NCBI RefSeq assembly: GCF_000972845.2
Contig: NW_020853550.1
Span: 960,501-1,024,500 of the forward strand
Direction of reading: 5' to 3'
From: Larimichthys crocea
Taxonomy: Eukaryota; Chordata; Actinopteri; Sciaenidae
DNA: 64,000 nucleotides
The stretch's first letter is position 1. Each line of letters begins with the position of its first letter. The notes below the pieces were generated by a model. It searched no databases. It was not told where the DNA came from and was given only the letters and a program-made list of their open reading frames with translations. This document shows, piece after piece, positions 1 through 11,748 of the stretch. Position numbers and translations under genes: made by a program.

Positions 1-1432
1 CAGAGGAATCTTTCACAAAAACAAACGAACAACTGGGTGAATTCTTTAGCTATGCACCCTTGGTAACATAAGTCTTGAAGTTGTTACCAAAGATAGATCG
101 CTGCCTTGTCATGTCTTACTTTTGAAAAGCCCTAGAAAGTAGGATTGACTTTCAAGCTGGATTTTGAAAGGGAAGGGGTTTTGTGCTGTAATTGCTATAT
201 AATGAGGGCTTCACTGACCTCCTGCCACATCTTGGCCATGTTTTTTTATTTACTCGTCTAGCGAAAAAAGGCAATGACTCCGTTAAACAGATGGAAAAAA
301 TATGTCTCTCCAGCTCCTGCAGGAATTTGATTTCTCCCAACAGCTGTCTTGCTTTATACAAGCATGAAGTCAGGGAATCGCCCATCTCAAATCAATCACG
401 CTGGCTGACGCTTTCTGCAAACTGTGCTCGCAGAGGAGCCGGCTGGAGGGGCGTGTGGGCCAAGAGGGGAGCATCGTCATGGCGGAGGAGCTGACGGGGC
501 TGATGTGCTCTTGTTTACGTCCTCTAATGCCTTCTCCCATTAGCTGCATGACTCGGAGCTGTGATCTGAGCCACAGGAAATCACCTGACACCTTCGAGGA
601 GGAAACTTTACTTTAGCACAACTCCATTAACCTCGCTCTGAGTGCATTGTGATGATGATGGACCAGTTTGCTACTTTTACAATTTAGCTTTTATAGATAT
701 ATTGACTGTCAAAGCCAGCAATACCATTAGAGTAAAAACCCATTACTGTATGTTTTCATATAAATACACGTCTGTTTGGCTGCTCACTGCTCATAAACAC
801 AAAAACATGCATAAAACAGAAAATCTGACAAAGCAAAGAAAAGGATTATAGGACAGAACGCCAAATGACTTTGTGTGTTTGGAAATGGATGTAAGAAAAA
901 AAAACCAGAAAAAATCTGTCAATTTCAGAGAATGAAACCAACCTGGTGAAAACCTGAAACATATGTCGTCAGATCCGGTGTCGTTCTGATACCACCACTA
1001 TTTTGGATAATCCACAGAGGAGACTGTGAGCAGCTTCATTGGAACTATCCAACAAACAAATAGTCCATCTAAGATGAGCGAGGAAACGTGTTTTCTCTTG
1101 CTAGATAGTTAGCATTTGCATGATTTAGCATTCACATGCAGCACACCGCCTACAGAATAATAAAGGGTCAGTTCACCCAAATTAGAAGAATAGAAATAAA
1201 AAAACAAATATAGAGCAGTAGTTTGGCAAAAAAAAATTATGTTTCATCCACTAGCATGAAGTGAATATTAGGAGCGAGTGAAAAACCAGAAGAAGGGGGT
1301 GCAATAAGTGATATAATTAAAAGAGTGTCGGGAAAACCTAAGAAACAGGATGTAAATAAGACATTTGCATTCGTTTCAGATCTGTGTGGAGCCATCATGG
1401 ATGTGTTATAGAGAAGTATGAACTGCACCAAC

Positions 1433-1875
1433 TCATGTATCACAAACAAAACATTTGCCTCCATAATTTGCTAATTGGTCATTTGGATGATGTGACCTCG
1501 TGTTAACTTCACTGATCACACCAAGTCCTGTCACATCAGTGGTATCTGGTCGGCTTTCAGTGACTTGTTTTGTTGAGCCTCTTCCATCTTTTTGTTTAAT
1601 GGGCTTGGCCCTGTTGGCTGTACCTTTGTGTTTCGGTTGGCACGTCACTGGCATATCTTGCCATGTTACCGCCACCTGTAGCTGAGTGGGATCTGTAAAA
1701 CCACTGGCACGAATGTCTACTGAGTCACCTGCGCGTACATGTGCGTCCTCGTGCATGAGACAAACAAAACAGGGACCCACACATAGAAAAACAGCTCCAG
1801 TGACGATGAAAACAAATGCAACATTGTGGCCAGTGCAGACTGCTGTAAACTCATTCACCTCGGCTGTAAAATCTC
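1433..1875 (-). CDS. Hypothetical exon with one membrane segment
   Basis: An open frame of about 145 codons on the minus strand follows a plausible acceptor (GATTTTACAG, with AG near 1875) and ends at TGA (1433-1435). It has a hydrophobic span, AFVFIVTGAVFLCVGPCFVC, then a polar tail rich in Thr, Lys, Gln and Asp (from MHEDAHVRAGDSVDIRASGF). The pattern fits the last exon of a single-pass membrane protein. I do not recognise the family, and no partner exon was found in the window. The start coordinate is the acceptor, not a start codon. It may be a chance frame. Confidence 0.3.
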
Positions 1876-3129
1876 ACAGACAGACGTGGACAAATAAAAC
1901 CAAACTCTGTACACGGCTATAATAAAATAATACCTCTGTCATGATGAGAAATGAACAAAGGAAACTAAGAGATTCGTGTGAAATGTAGTAGTGCCGTGAT
2001 GACTTCAGATATATACAAAACATTAAAAATAACATGAATCTCACAGATTATTATGATCACCACAGTAATTGTAAGAATAACATATTATTAACAGTGCTGT
2101 AACTTTAATATTTCTTCTCAGCCAAACTGTGCATATCTGATAGAGCAGGTCAAATACCCTGGGGTGTATTTTTTGGACAAAAAACATAAATAAATGATAT
2201 CCTGAGAAAAATAATTTTCCCTTGGATGGATATGGCAGCTTGAATATTCATTCTGGTCATTCTGAATTATAAAACATGACTCTGAAGTCTGAGTACACAT
2301 AGAAAATAGTATTTATTTAAACTGCAGCCCTGGGTGAGTGCCCACTCACTGGCACAAGTTGTTGTAGAGAGTGAAACAGTGAGGACTTTATTCCCCGACA
2401 CTTCAGACTGCAAACGCTGCCCTGTGGTTCACTTCATGTCCCCATCAGAGTGCTGAGAGCTTCAGCCTCATAATGAATGGGAGTCACACTGAGCTATTTA
2501 TAAAGCTGAGGGTCTTCGAACGCGCCACGCGCTAATGTGGCTGCAGCTGATTAATTATCATGCAAAGTGGAGAATTCATTTGGAAATGAATCAGCAAATT
2601 ATTTTTTATATTTATTTACAGTGTATATGTACACCATGACTGCTTGCTCAGGATGCTGAGAGACGTGTTGGTAAATGACGCCTCGCCTTGACTTGTGAGG
2701 GATCTAATGAGTTGGCAGCCATCCTTAAAACTTTGAAGTTTTCACAGTCTTCTAGTCTAGTCTCAGATATTAAAGGCTCAGTGCACCCATTACAATAAAT
2801 ATAATTTCTCACATAGTTTGATTTTTATTTGAACAGGTTTTGAGGAATCAGTCTCTCAGTTTCACTTTTTTTTGAGGATATAATCCCTAATAACGCTGTA
2901 AACAGACTAAGTCTGCAGATAATCCAGAGTAATGAGGAACTTTTTTTCTGAGAAGAGATGCTGTTTATAAATTTCATTTTCCAGTGGCTGTTCCTGGAGC
3001 AAAAATGAACTGCTGGGCACCTTTTAACTCCCCACTTGTCATACTTTCTCCATATATACCCTCACTAGAACCTGTTTAATTTGTCCCTTCTGCTCTACTG
3101 TAAACTTGTAAAGTTTCTTGTTCACACAC

Positions 3130-3760
3130 AGAGCCACGTTAGCATTTATATGGAGTAGTGCGGAGCGGTAACCTCCATGGCCAACTGCAGTTCCTCAAAC
3201 GTCCACTTGAGGCTGGCTCCAGAAGTGAGTCAGTCTCCATAAGTCCCCATGTTCAAATGTCCAACTTCACAGCAGAAATAAACATGTTTACAGCCTGGTA
3301 CAAAAAACAGTTTTGGTCTCTGTAGCTAATTTCCCCGTTCATGACAACTGTACTGAGGGTGAATTTATATACAACTCACCTGTTCAAATGATATTAAGGC
3401 TTAAAGTTACATAATTAATTTATAATTAAGAGCATGGCTGCTTTGATTGACAGGTGAGTGCCGTTACAGGTGGTTTGTTTGAGCAATCCATCTTCATTCA
3501 GCCCGCGTCAGTTTCACCTATACTCCATGTTTTTGCCTGTTTTTAGATTAGCCAGGAGCCAACAGAGGCAGGACCACCACACTGAGCTTCACGGCAGCTT
3601 TTCAGAAGCCTGTGGGTGTCTTCAAAGAGACTATGTCCATGTTTTATGCAGTCTATGGTTTATGATGTCATTATTCACTCCTTCTTCACTCTTTCTGTTT
3701 TGGTCTCCACCACCTTCTGAAGGACTCTTTAACAAAAATGACACTCTCTCCATCAGCTAG
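3130..3760. mobile_element. Interspersed teleost repeat 3' of barx1
   Basis: GAGCGGTAACCTCCATGGCC, AACTGCAGTTCCTCAAACGT and AAATAAACATGTTTACAGCC occur in the order of a very abundant fish repeat. Reading frames through it are broken. The class is not assigned. Confidence 0.5.
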
Positions 3761-4256
3761 TGTAGCTACAGTATTATTTCCTTTTTCACTGAAAGTAGCT
3801 GCCTGCTGGTCAAAACAGAAAAGTTGCGATCATTTCGCTGAGCAGTTGATAGGACTCGGCCATGTTGTCCTGCACGTTTGAGTCGTCTTGGCTACTTCAG
3901 AAATTGTTATTTACCATCAGAGCCCCCCTGCTTGCATTTCCATCAGAAGCATATTGAACAATGATAACAAACCTCCCCTCAACATCAACATAGCTCAGAT
4001 AGAATTATCTCCCCGGCAGAATTTAGAACAGTCTCATAAAAAAAAGTCATGTTGTCGGGGAACGTCCAGTGAAAACAAAGAGAAGAATGGCAGAGCTAAT
4101 GTGGAGCTGGGCCTGCACAGAGTTGGGTTTCAGTCTAATTGGGATCATACGCCGCATGTGCAGTTTTGGCACATACGTTAGATTAATCAGGGGCTCTTTA
4201 ATCGTGGTGAAATTCTCCTGTGCGTGGCTGGGCGGACGCTGGACCCCCCCACCACC

Positions 4257-4258
<2 letters not shown>

Positions 4259-4298
<40 letters not shown>

Positions 4299-4323
4299 AC
4301 ACACTCACACACACACTCACACA
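4259..4323. repeat. (CA)n microsatellite
   Basis: About 65 bp of CA repeats with TCACAC interruptions. Peptides of alternating His/Thr or Cys/Val predicted across it are not genes. Confidence 0.95.
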
Positions 4324-4849
4324 GACCCCCAGCCTGGGCTCTGTCTAAGTACAGACCTTTTGACTCCATAAACACCCGCTCTCAAAAATTGGGGTCAACC
4401 TCTCATTGCTCTGCAGCAGAACACTATCATGCCACCACAAAGGGTCCCCTTAATGATTAAATTGCGTCGAGTATGGATGTTCCGAATCGGCAGATTCCTG
4501 GCGGCTGACTCTTCCTCCTGATTGTAATTTATGTCGGAAGTCATTGCTGTCCAACACTCGGCCCTGTTCAAAGCCCAGGAGAGAGGATGTGCACATATAT
4601 GAGGCCTGCATCATTCAGCAAAAAGGCGACCTCACACATTCACCTCGTACCATTTTACAAATTGACAACAGCGATAAATGTGTTTCTAAAATGTACTGTT
4701 TTTTTTTTTTCTTATTGCTGTGACTCTTCGGCCAACCTCAGCTCTGCTGTTTAGGTGAACCTGTCTTTAATCTGCATATGATTAAGGCTTGACATAAATT
4801 TGACATTCTGGGCAAGGACTGATTAGCCATTTGCTTAGATGATGATGAT

Positions 4850-4850
<1 letters not shown>

Positions 4851-4909
<59 letters not shown>

Positions 4910-4923
4910 TGTGTGTGTGTGTG
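4851..4923. repeat. (GT)n microsatellite
   Basis: About 73 bp of GT repeats with one GAGT interruption. Confidence 0.95.
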
Positions 4924-7397
4924 GTGGGGGACTTGCAGATGTCCATGTGGATCTTTAGGTGAAACTGAGAGCTGTTATTCAGGACCACCACGTGAAGGAG
5001 GTTGAAAAAATATATAATCAGGTGATTAGCAGGACTGTTATTAATCTGTATTCTTTCATTTGTGAAGAGCTGCTATGTTTGAATGAATATAGAGTTTATG
5101 AATCCTCACTTGACTGAATGAAACTAATGTAAATATCATAAACTTGGTTTTACCATTTAGACTATACGGTCATTTCATGCATGCAATAAATCACAATGCT
5201 GCTTTTTCATCACAATAAGAATCCCATACATTATAACCATGAAAACATGTTGTTTTGTCTTTACTCAGGTTACTGAAATACATGTTGAAGCTCTCTGATG
5301 ACAGCAGGTCTTTGAAACTTAAAGTGCTGGTAATTTTATATTAAAGGGAGAATACAAAAAAAAAAGGATTTGAGAAAATAAGCAGACACCCAGTGAAAAC
5401 GCTCTAAGTATAACGTGTGTGGATGCAAACTCAAACCTTTCAAACATAAATTGCGTGTTCTGAGTTTAAACTGAAGATGCAGACCTTTAATTTTCTCGTG
5501 TAAGACACATTGGCTTTGAAGTGAGTGATTTCTGCTCTCTGCTTTGTTCTCGGTGTTTACAGCGCTTCATACACACTGACCTGAGCCCGCTCTGCACGTT
5601 GATCCACACACACACTTGTAGCTTCAAGGACACCTTAACCTCAAGGTCATCAGGCTCCAAAATGAAGCTCGTGGAAATCAGACAGGAACAAATTTAACAA
5701 AGACATTTACATATTGAAATCTTTTTGTTTGACGTGTTTGAGCTGGTTTTCACAGTAGACACACTTTTTTGAAACTCGACTGCAGTTTGTCTGACAGTTT
5801 CCAGTGTTTCTGATTGAAAGAGGTGTTTGGTGATGAAGGAAAATGTAATCTTATTTTGAAGAAATGTCCTGCTATGTTTTTAAAGTCATTTTAACCACCA
5901 ATGTCTCTTGATTCATACAGACATAATTTGTCATTATTAAGCACATTATTTTGTCCAATTGAGGTTAAAAAGTTTGCTTTGTTGGTATATTTACAGGTGT
6001 AAGAGTAGAGAGCTCCAGTACTGGTCCATTCATCTGTGTCTGCAGATTATTATTTAGTATTGAATTGAAAAAAAAAAAAAAAAACATTTATTTTTACTCC
6101 TTGAAATCTGGACAGTGGGAAAAGTTTTGGTGCAGTTGTTGTTTATGCACTGGCTCTTTTTTTTTTCTTTATGTGGTGTGTGTGTGAGAGATAAAGAAGG
6201 AGACCCTTCTCTCGCTCTGTGTTTAAATATAGAACCTAACATGAGAATATTTACAGGATTTCCCGCATAAATAAAAGCCTGCTCTTTCGTAAAGCGTGTT
6301 TGATCCGCAGCTGTGTCTGTCTTTGTTCCTTCACACAATTAATTGGGCGTTTTATGGCACAATGGAGAGCATGAGTGAGTCTATAAAATAAAAACCTGAC
6401 TGTGAGCTGATCAGCTTCTTTTTAAGTCTCTCTGCTTTTATAGAGGAAAACCCGTCCTGCTTGTTTGCGGAGAAGACGCACCTTTTTTTATTTACGTTGT
6501 GGCGCAAAAGAAACTTTAAATATGAACAAAACATATTTTCCTATCAAAGATGAAGCTGTGCTGCATCACTCACATGAGGGGAAAGGTTAACTCTACCTGT
6601 GATGTCTCTTCAGGGTCCGGCCCACGCACGGGGGACTGTATCCTGCTTAATGATATTGTTTGAATAAGAAGGCCTGTAATCTTATTATCCGCGCCTACAC
6701 GGACCTCTCTTGTCTAGACTGGGGGCTCCTCTAGAAGGACGCAGGGACCAATGCTCTTCAAATATTACAGAAAAAAAAAACAATTAGAATACAGGAACTT
6801 TTTCATAACGTGAAAATACTCACAGCAGAGATATTCATTTGTGTAGGACAGGCGCATGTCGTTAACTCCAAACTCCGAGCCAGAAACCAAATCCTCCACA
6901 GATATCCAGCTAATATGACAGAAACTAGTGCGTGTTGTTTTTATGTTTTTATATTAGAATGATATCCGCCTCGTGCTCTGACTTTGATCAGAGCTCATGT
7001 GGTGTCTGTTAAACTACACGCACGAGCACACGAGCACACGCGCGCGCAGGACCGTGTAGATATGACAGTTTATAAACAGTTTATGAACAGTTTATGAACG
7101 TTTCTCGGAGGTTAGATGTGAAGCTGGTCTGCGAGTTATTTCATTATTGTGTAATATTAATTTAAAAAATGTATAAAAAGAGATTTCCACACAGCTCGAC
7201 GCGTGACCCAAACAGAAGCTCCATTGAATTCAACGTTTTCACTTAATTAAAGACAATTAGTTCAAAATACAAGTTCAGTCACGTGCTTCACTTCGATAAA
7301 ACGGCTCCGCTCCAGTTTAAGAAATTATTAAATTATTAATTAAACTGTAGACTTCCAAAAACGCAAACTCAAACACAAATTATATTTCCGGTTACAT

Positions 7398-7450
7398 TTA
7401 TAATAATAATAATAATAATAATAATATACTCATAATAATAATAATATAAT
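7398..7450. repeat. (TAA)n microsatellite
   Basis: An AT-only tract of TAA/AAT repeats, interrupted by TATACTCA. Confidence 0.85.
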
Positions 7451-8813
7451 TAATTCTACGTCATTTGGTTTTAATGTATATTAATAAAGAAAGCTGGTGC
7501 GTTTTTTTTCACATCAGTATATCGCCATAACTCGATTCAAATGCAGGAATGATTTATTTCTTATTTAGTTCTAAACATTCCTGTGTTTTTTTGCTGCCCT
7601 GAAGCGCCTAGCGCCGCTCAAGCCGTCCGACCCTCCTGAAAAAGATCACATGGATTAAAAACCCGCGATCAGGCTGCCAGAATCCACAGAGCACAGAGAA
7701 AAAAATATATCACATAATATATTATATAAAAAAAGAATTCTGCGAGAGTAAAAACTAAAAACTAAATCCACCGAATAAAAAAAGAAGGTCTGAGGTCAGA
7801 GCTGAAGCACCAACATTCAACACTCCCAACTTACAGCTTCTATTATAATAAGATATAATGATTGTTCCAAATCAAATTAGGCAATGTCATAATAACAACA
7901 GACTCACCGAGATATGTGGCAGCATTTCCATATATATAATATAAATATAAATAATATAATATAATATAATATAATATCATTGATCCACTCCTCAGGTGAA
8001 CATTCAGCGTGTTTTCCTCGAGAAAATGATTTTTAGAATGATTTCAAAATAAAATCTTTTAGAAAGCTTCTTTGCTCTGTTTTCATGAGTCCCTCTAAAC
8101 AGTCCACATCACTTCCTTTCTTCCATCCAACACCATGAACAGTACCAACACAGCCTAACAAGAAACGCATGTCCCCTGCTCAGTCAAATTATGATCACAT
8201 TAAATATGACAAAGTTTGGTTTGATCTCTCGCTCGGATTTTTCCTCACATTTTTCTCTCCTCTGTCTAATTTGTGGTACACCCAGCTGAACATGTCACAA
8301 ACCGCTGACACGTTCTCCTGCTGTGATGGTATGTAACCATATTAGGCCCTGAGTGTGACTGAGGAAACTCTCATCATCTTCATATTCACTCACACAGATA
8401 AAAAAAAAAGCTCATCATGAGCCTGTGTCCTTCATAATAAACAGAGAACAGTATTAGTGAAAATATATTTAATAATTAAACAGAGCACAGTTACACAAAA
8501 AGGAATGCAAAAACAGACGAGTGAGAGTGGATCCTTAGAATATAAAGGGTAGACCTACTGCAAAGGTTTGAGTTCCCTCCTCAACAGCAGCAAAGTCACC
8601 ATGAGGCAGTGCATGGTGGGGCTACGACAGCAGCGCATGGCTGCTGGAGGATGTCAGGTTTCTGCGGGGCCCTGCGAGTCCACACGGTCCAGCTTTCAGG
8701 AGCATCCTCCTCTCCTGTGGAATCTGGCCCCATCCAAAACATACAAACTGAGCGTCCCAAAGCTTCTGCATATACAGTCATGTGAGTATGTGTTGGGCCT
8801 TCAGGGCCCAGGG

Positions 8814-10050
8814 TCATTCCTCCTGAGTGCTCTCTAAGTGGGAGCTGGAGCCTTCGGACTGGGGGTCAGGGTCTGCGGCGGATCTTTCTTGTTCGGAAAG
8901 CTGCTCACTGCTGGGGATGGAGTTCTTCTTTGGACGGCCTTTGGGTTTAGTCGGTGACTCGAGGCCTCCTCCCTGCAGCACCTGTGGGGTGAGCGTGAGC
9001 AGAAGAAAATGTGGTTTTGAGTCGAGTTACAGACTGTGATGCAAGTTTGAAGACAAAGACTCCAGTCAGAGAGTGGCACAGTTTGTCACAGCACAGACAG
9101 AAAAATGCAGATTCAGACAGTCTGTTTAGGCTGCGCTTTTTACTTAATGCTCAACCACATTCATAGAAGGCAGATTATTCCAGCAATAACAAGAATGACT
9201 GAGTAACACAGGCTTTTACTCTCATCTGATTTGGTAGTTAGGAGTCTGTTAATAATTCAATGTGTCTGAATTATACAAAGCAAAAACATTTCTTATGTTT
9301 GTTGTTATGTATAGATCTAACCTCATACAAAATGACCTCTACCACATGATCAAAAAGAAGAAGAACTTACAATTTTCTTCCACTTCATCCTTCTGTTCTG
9401 GTACCATGTTTTCACCTGGAGCTGACTGAGTCCCAGAGACTCAGCTAGATCTATTCTGTAAGGAACAACAGGAAGAACATCCAACATTTCAGAACACACA
9501 GTCCATCACAGGTTCACTGACAGCGTTTCTGTCTGTTTAAATGATCTCATCAGGTCAGCTCTTTCTAATAATTCTGTGTCAATTGTAACATTCAAGTCAT
9601 CAAAATTTAATTTATAGTAGGAATACAAATTAAAACTACCATTAAGACTGGAAATAAAAATACAAACGTTATTAATAAAAAAAAATATTAAGCTTTATTT
9701 TCTAGTCTGACCTGCCTTCTAACAGACTTTAAACTCACCTGTCAGGCGTCGACAGGTACTTCTGCTTCTCGAAGCGTTTCTCCAGGCCCATCAGCTGCAG
9801 CTCGGTGAACACGGTGCGGCTCCGGCGGCCCTTCTTGGTCTTGCTGCCTCCGTCTCCTCCGTGCTCCAGCTTCCCGCGGAGGTGCAGATCCAGCGGCAGG
9901 TGGTGAGAAGCCGCCCCGACCTGCAGGCCCGTAGCCGCGGATAGCAGCGGTGAGCCGAGCGGAGAGCCCAGCGAGCAGGACAGCGGAGATATGGGGAACT
10001 TGAGGAGGCTCGTCTGGTCCGCTTTTAGCACTGAAGGAGACCGACACACA

Positions 10051-10125
<75 letters not shown>

Positions 10126-11380
10126 GTACACAAGGGAAATTTAGTTTTAGAATTTATATTAGTTGTTTTTTAGTCAGTATATACACGCAGGGGTCATCAG
10201 TACATTTCAGTAACACTGATCTGAGATCTGATTATTGGATTTCTAACAATGCAGACTTGTGAGGTCAGAGTTCAGGGCCGTGCTGGATCCAGATTCCCAC
10301 AAATACAGCTGATAGAATATGATGAAAAATACTCCTAATAATAAATTTGTATTTATAATAAATACTAACATGTTCCAGTCCAAGCAGCAGCAACAACAGC
10401 GCGGCCTGACCGAGCGGCCTGCACCGTTACAATCAGACCTCGGTATCATCGTGCCATTATTATAATTATTGGTTGTTTTTATTTGCATTTCTATTTATCA
10501 GGCTATCATGTTCACATTCCGATTTATGGCACAGTCTATCGTTCAAACATGGCTGGTAATGCGAGCCTCGTTAAAGAAATCGCAGCGTGTGATCTACATA
10601 TGTTCAAAATAATCTTCATGTAAACACGTGAGATTATGACCAGGAAAAAAATCAGCGGGAGCTCCGTGAAGCGACTCATTGATAAAATATGAAAAGTTTG
10701 ACTTCGGCCTAAGAAATTATTTTATTTCTGAGATATGAGTCAATATTGTACCATGTTCCAAGTCACCGTGCTGTGTCTGCACTGCTCCAAGTGTTACACA
10801 TTCAAAAATAAAAGATTCGCACATTTAAACTTGTTTTTTAGCCGCTCGGTATTTTTTGAAACCAAATAAAAACACTCCAGAACATGACTGAATGTATCCT
10901 GGTTATTCCCGCAGACTTTTACAGCTCATATCTGACTTTTTATTAATTATCGAGCCCCAGTAGCTGTTCTTTAAAACAACCCTGCTCGAGACTAAGGTGA
11001 AGTTATGAATTAAGTTTATTTATCGCGAGAAAAACGCGCATTTACTTAAATATCATTTTAAATGTATGATTATTAACATTAAAACGTTATATTATTGTAT
11101 ATTATTTTCAGTCCCCACAGTGTTTCCAGCATTAAACCGCTCACACAGTCTCTCACGCTCTCCTCCCTCTTCTCTTACCCAGTTGGTTGTGGAAAGGCCG
11201 GGCGGACAGCAGAGCGTGTACCCCGAATTTAAGGAACTCCCCACCCGGGGCCGACGCTTTGTGCTCCGGGTGATCAGTCAGGATCTCCTCGATCATGAAA
11301 CTCCTGTAGCGATGCGTTCTGTGGTCCGGGTGAATCTCCGGAGGATAGTAATGCGCCCCCATGTCCAGAGGATGCTGCAT
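8814..11380 (-). CDS. barx1: Barx1 homeobox transcription factor (complete, 4 exons)
   Basis: This is a sequence-specific nuclear DNA-binding protein of the Bar class, known in vertebrates for roles in branchial arch and tooth mesenchyme and in stomach. Coding exons on the minus strand are 11380-11179, 10030-9739, 9455-9371 and 8981-8814. All junctions are GT-AG, the phases agree, and they total 248 codons plus TGA. The start is the ATG at 11380, opening MQHPLDMG, which aligns with the mammalian start. Residues 28-35 (FMIEEILT) form the Bar-family FIL/Eh1-like repressor motif. The homeodomain spans about residues 135-194, with the recognition-helix motif WYQNRR (W182, N185) and the signature [20 protein letters not shown]. 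After it comes GRPKKNS, a basic motif shared with mammalian BARX1. Human BARX1 is about 254 aa, so the length fits. Exon 2 is preceded by a very long GT repeat. A second, frameshifted copy lies at 16642-19175. The family call is very secure. Confidence 0.96.
10044..10122. repeat. (CA)n tract in barx1 intron 1, 13 bp from exon 2
   Basis: On the transcribed (minus) strand this is a (GT)~39 run that ends 13 nt before the exon 2 acceptor (CGGTCTCCTTCAG). The corresponding tract in the second copy (17854-17924) is shorter and interrupted. Confidence 0.95.
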
Positions 11381-11704
11381 AATCTGGCTGTGCGGTCACC
11401 TTCACAGAAACCGAGCGCGTACACAGATTCTCACTCCCTCAATGGCCTAAAGCCAGCTGTCATATTCCCTCTGTGGTGCCTCTATAGTCCGGAGAGATCA
11501 GCACTGTGGACCAAAGTTATCCTCGGGTTCTGGGTAAGCCACAAATACCAAGTACAGGTAGCCGACTTCTCTGCGCGTCTGTGCGTCCTCTGCCGGGTTC
11601 GTTACTTCTGGTCGGATTTGGTTCTTTTTGGAGATAAAACCGGAACGGAGAGCAAAACTTTGACCAAAAAAATCCCGAACCCTGCCGTGGTCATGCCCAC
11701 TGTC

Positions 11705-11706
<2 letters not shown>

Positions 11707-11745
<39 letters not shown>

Positions 11746-11748
11746 GTG
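11707..11748. repeat. (TG)n microsatellite upstream of barx1
   Basis: A TG run about 330 bp upstream of the barx1 start codon. It is shortened to about 20 bp in the second copy (19499-19519). Confidence 0.9.

Larger units (their letters stand above)
1..8813. other. Gene-poor region 3' of barx1
   Basis: Apart from the hypothetical exon at 1433-1875, the repeat at 3130-3760 and the microsatellites, I see no supported gene. The barx1 3' UTR should occupy the end next to 8813; a minus-strand ATTAAA hexamer lies at 8473-8468. Segments near 4020-4230 and 4470-4680 look information-rich and repeat-free and could be regulatory. Confidence 0.6.

Noticed and set aside
9742..10131. Second minus-strand frame with Cys/Val repeats over barx1 exon 2
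   Set aside because: It is an out-of-frame translation of the exon plus the GT microsatellite.
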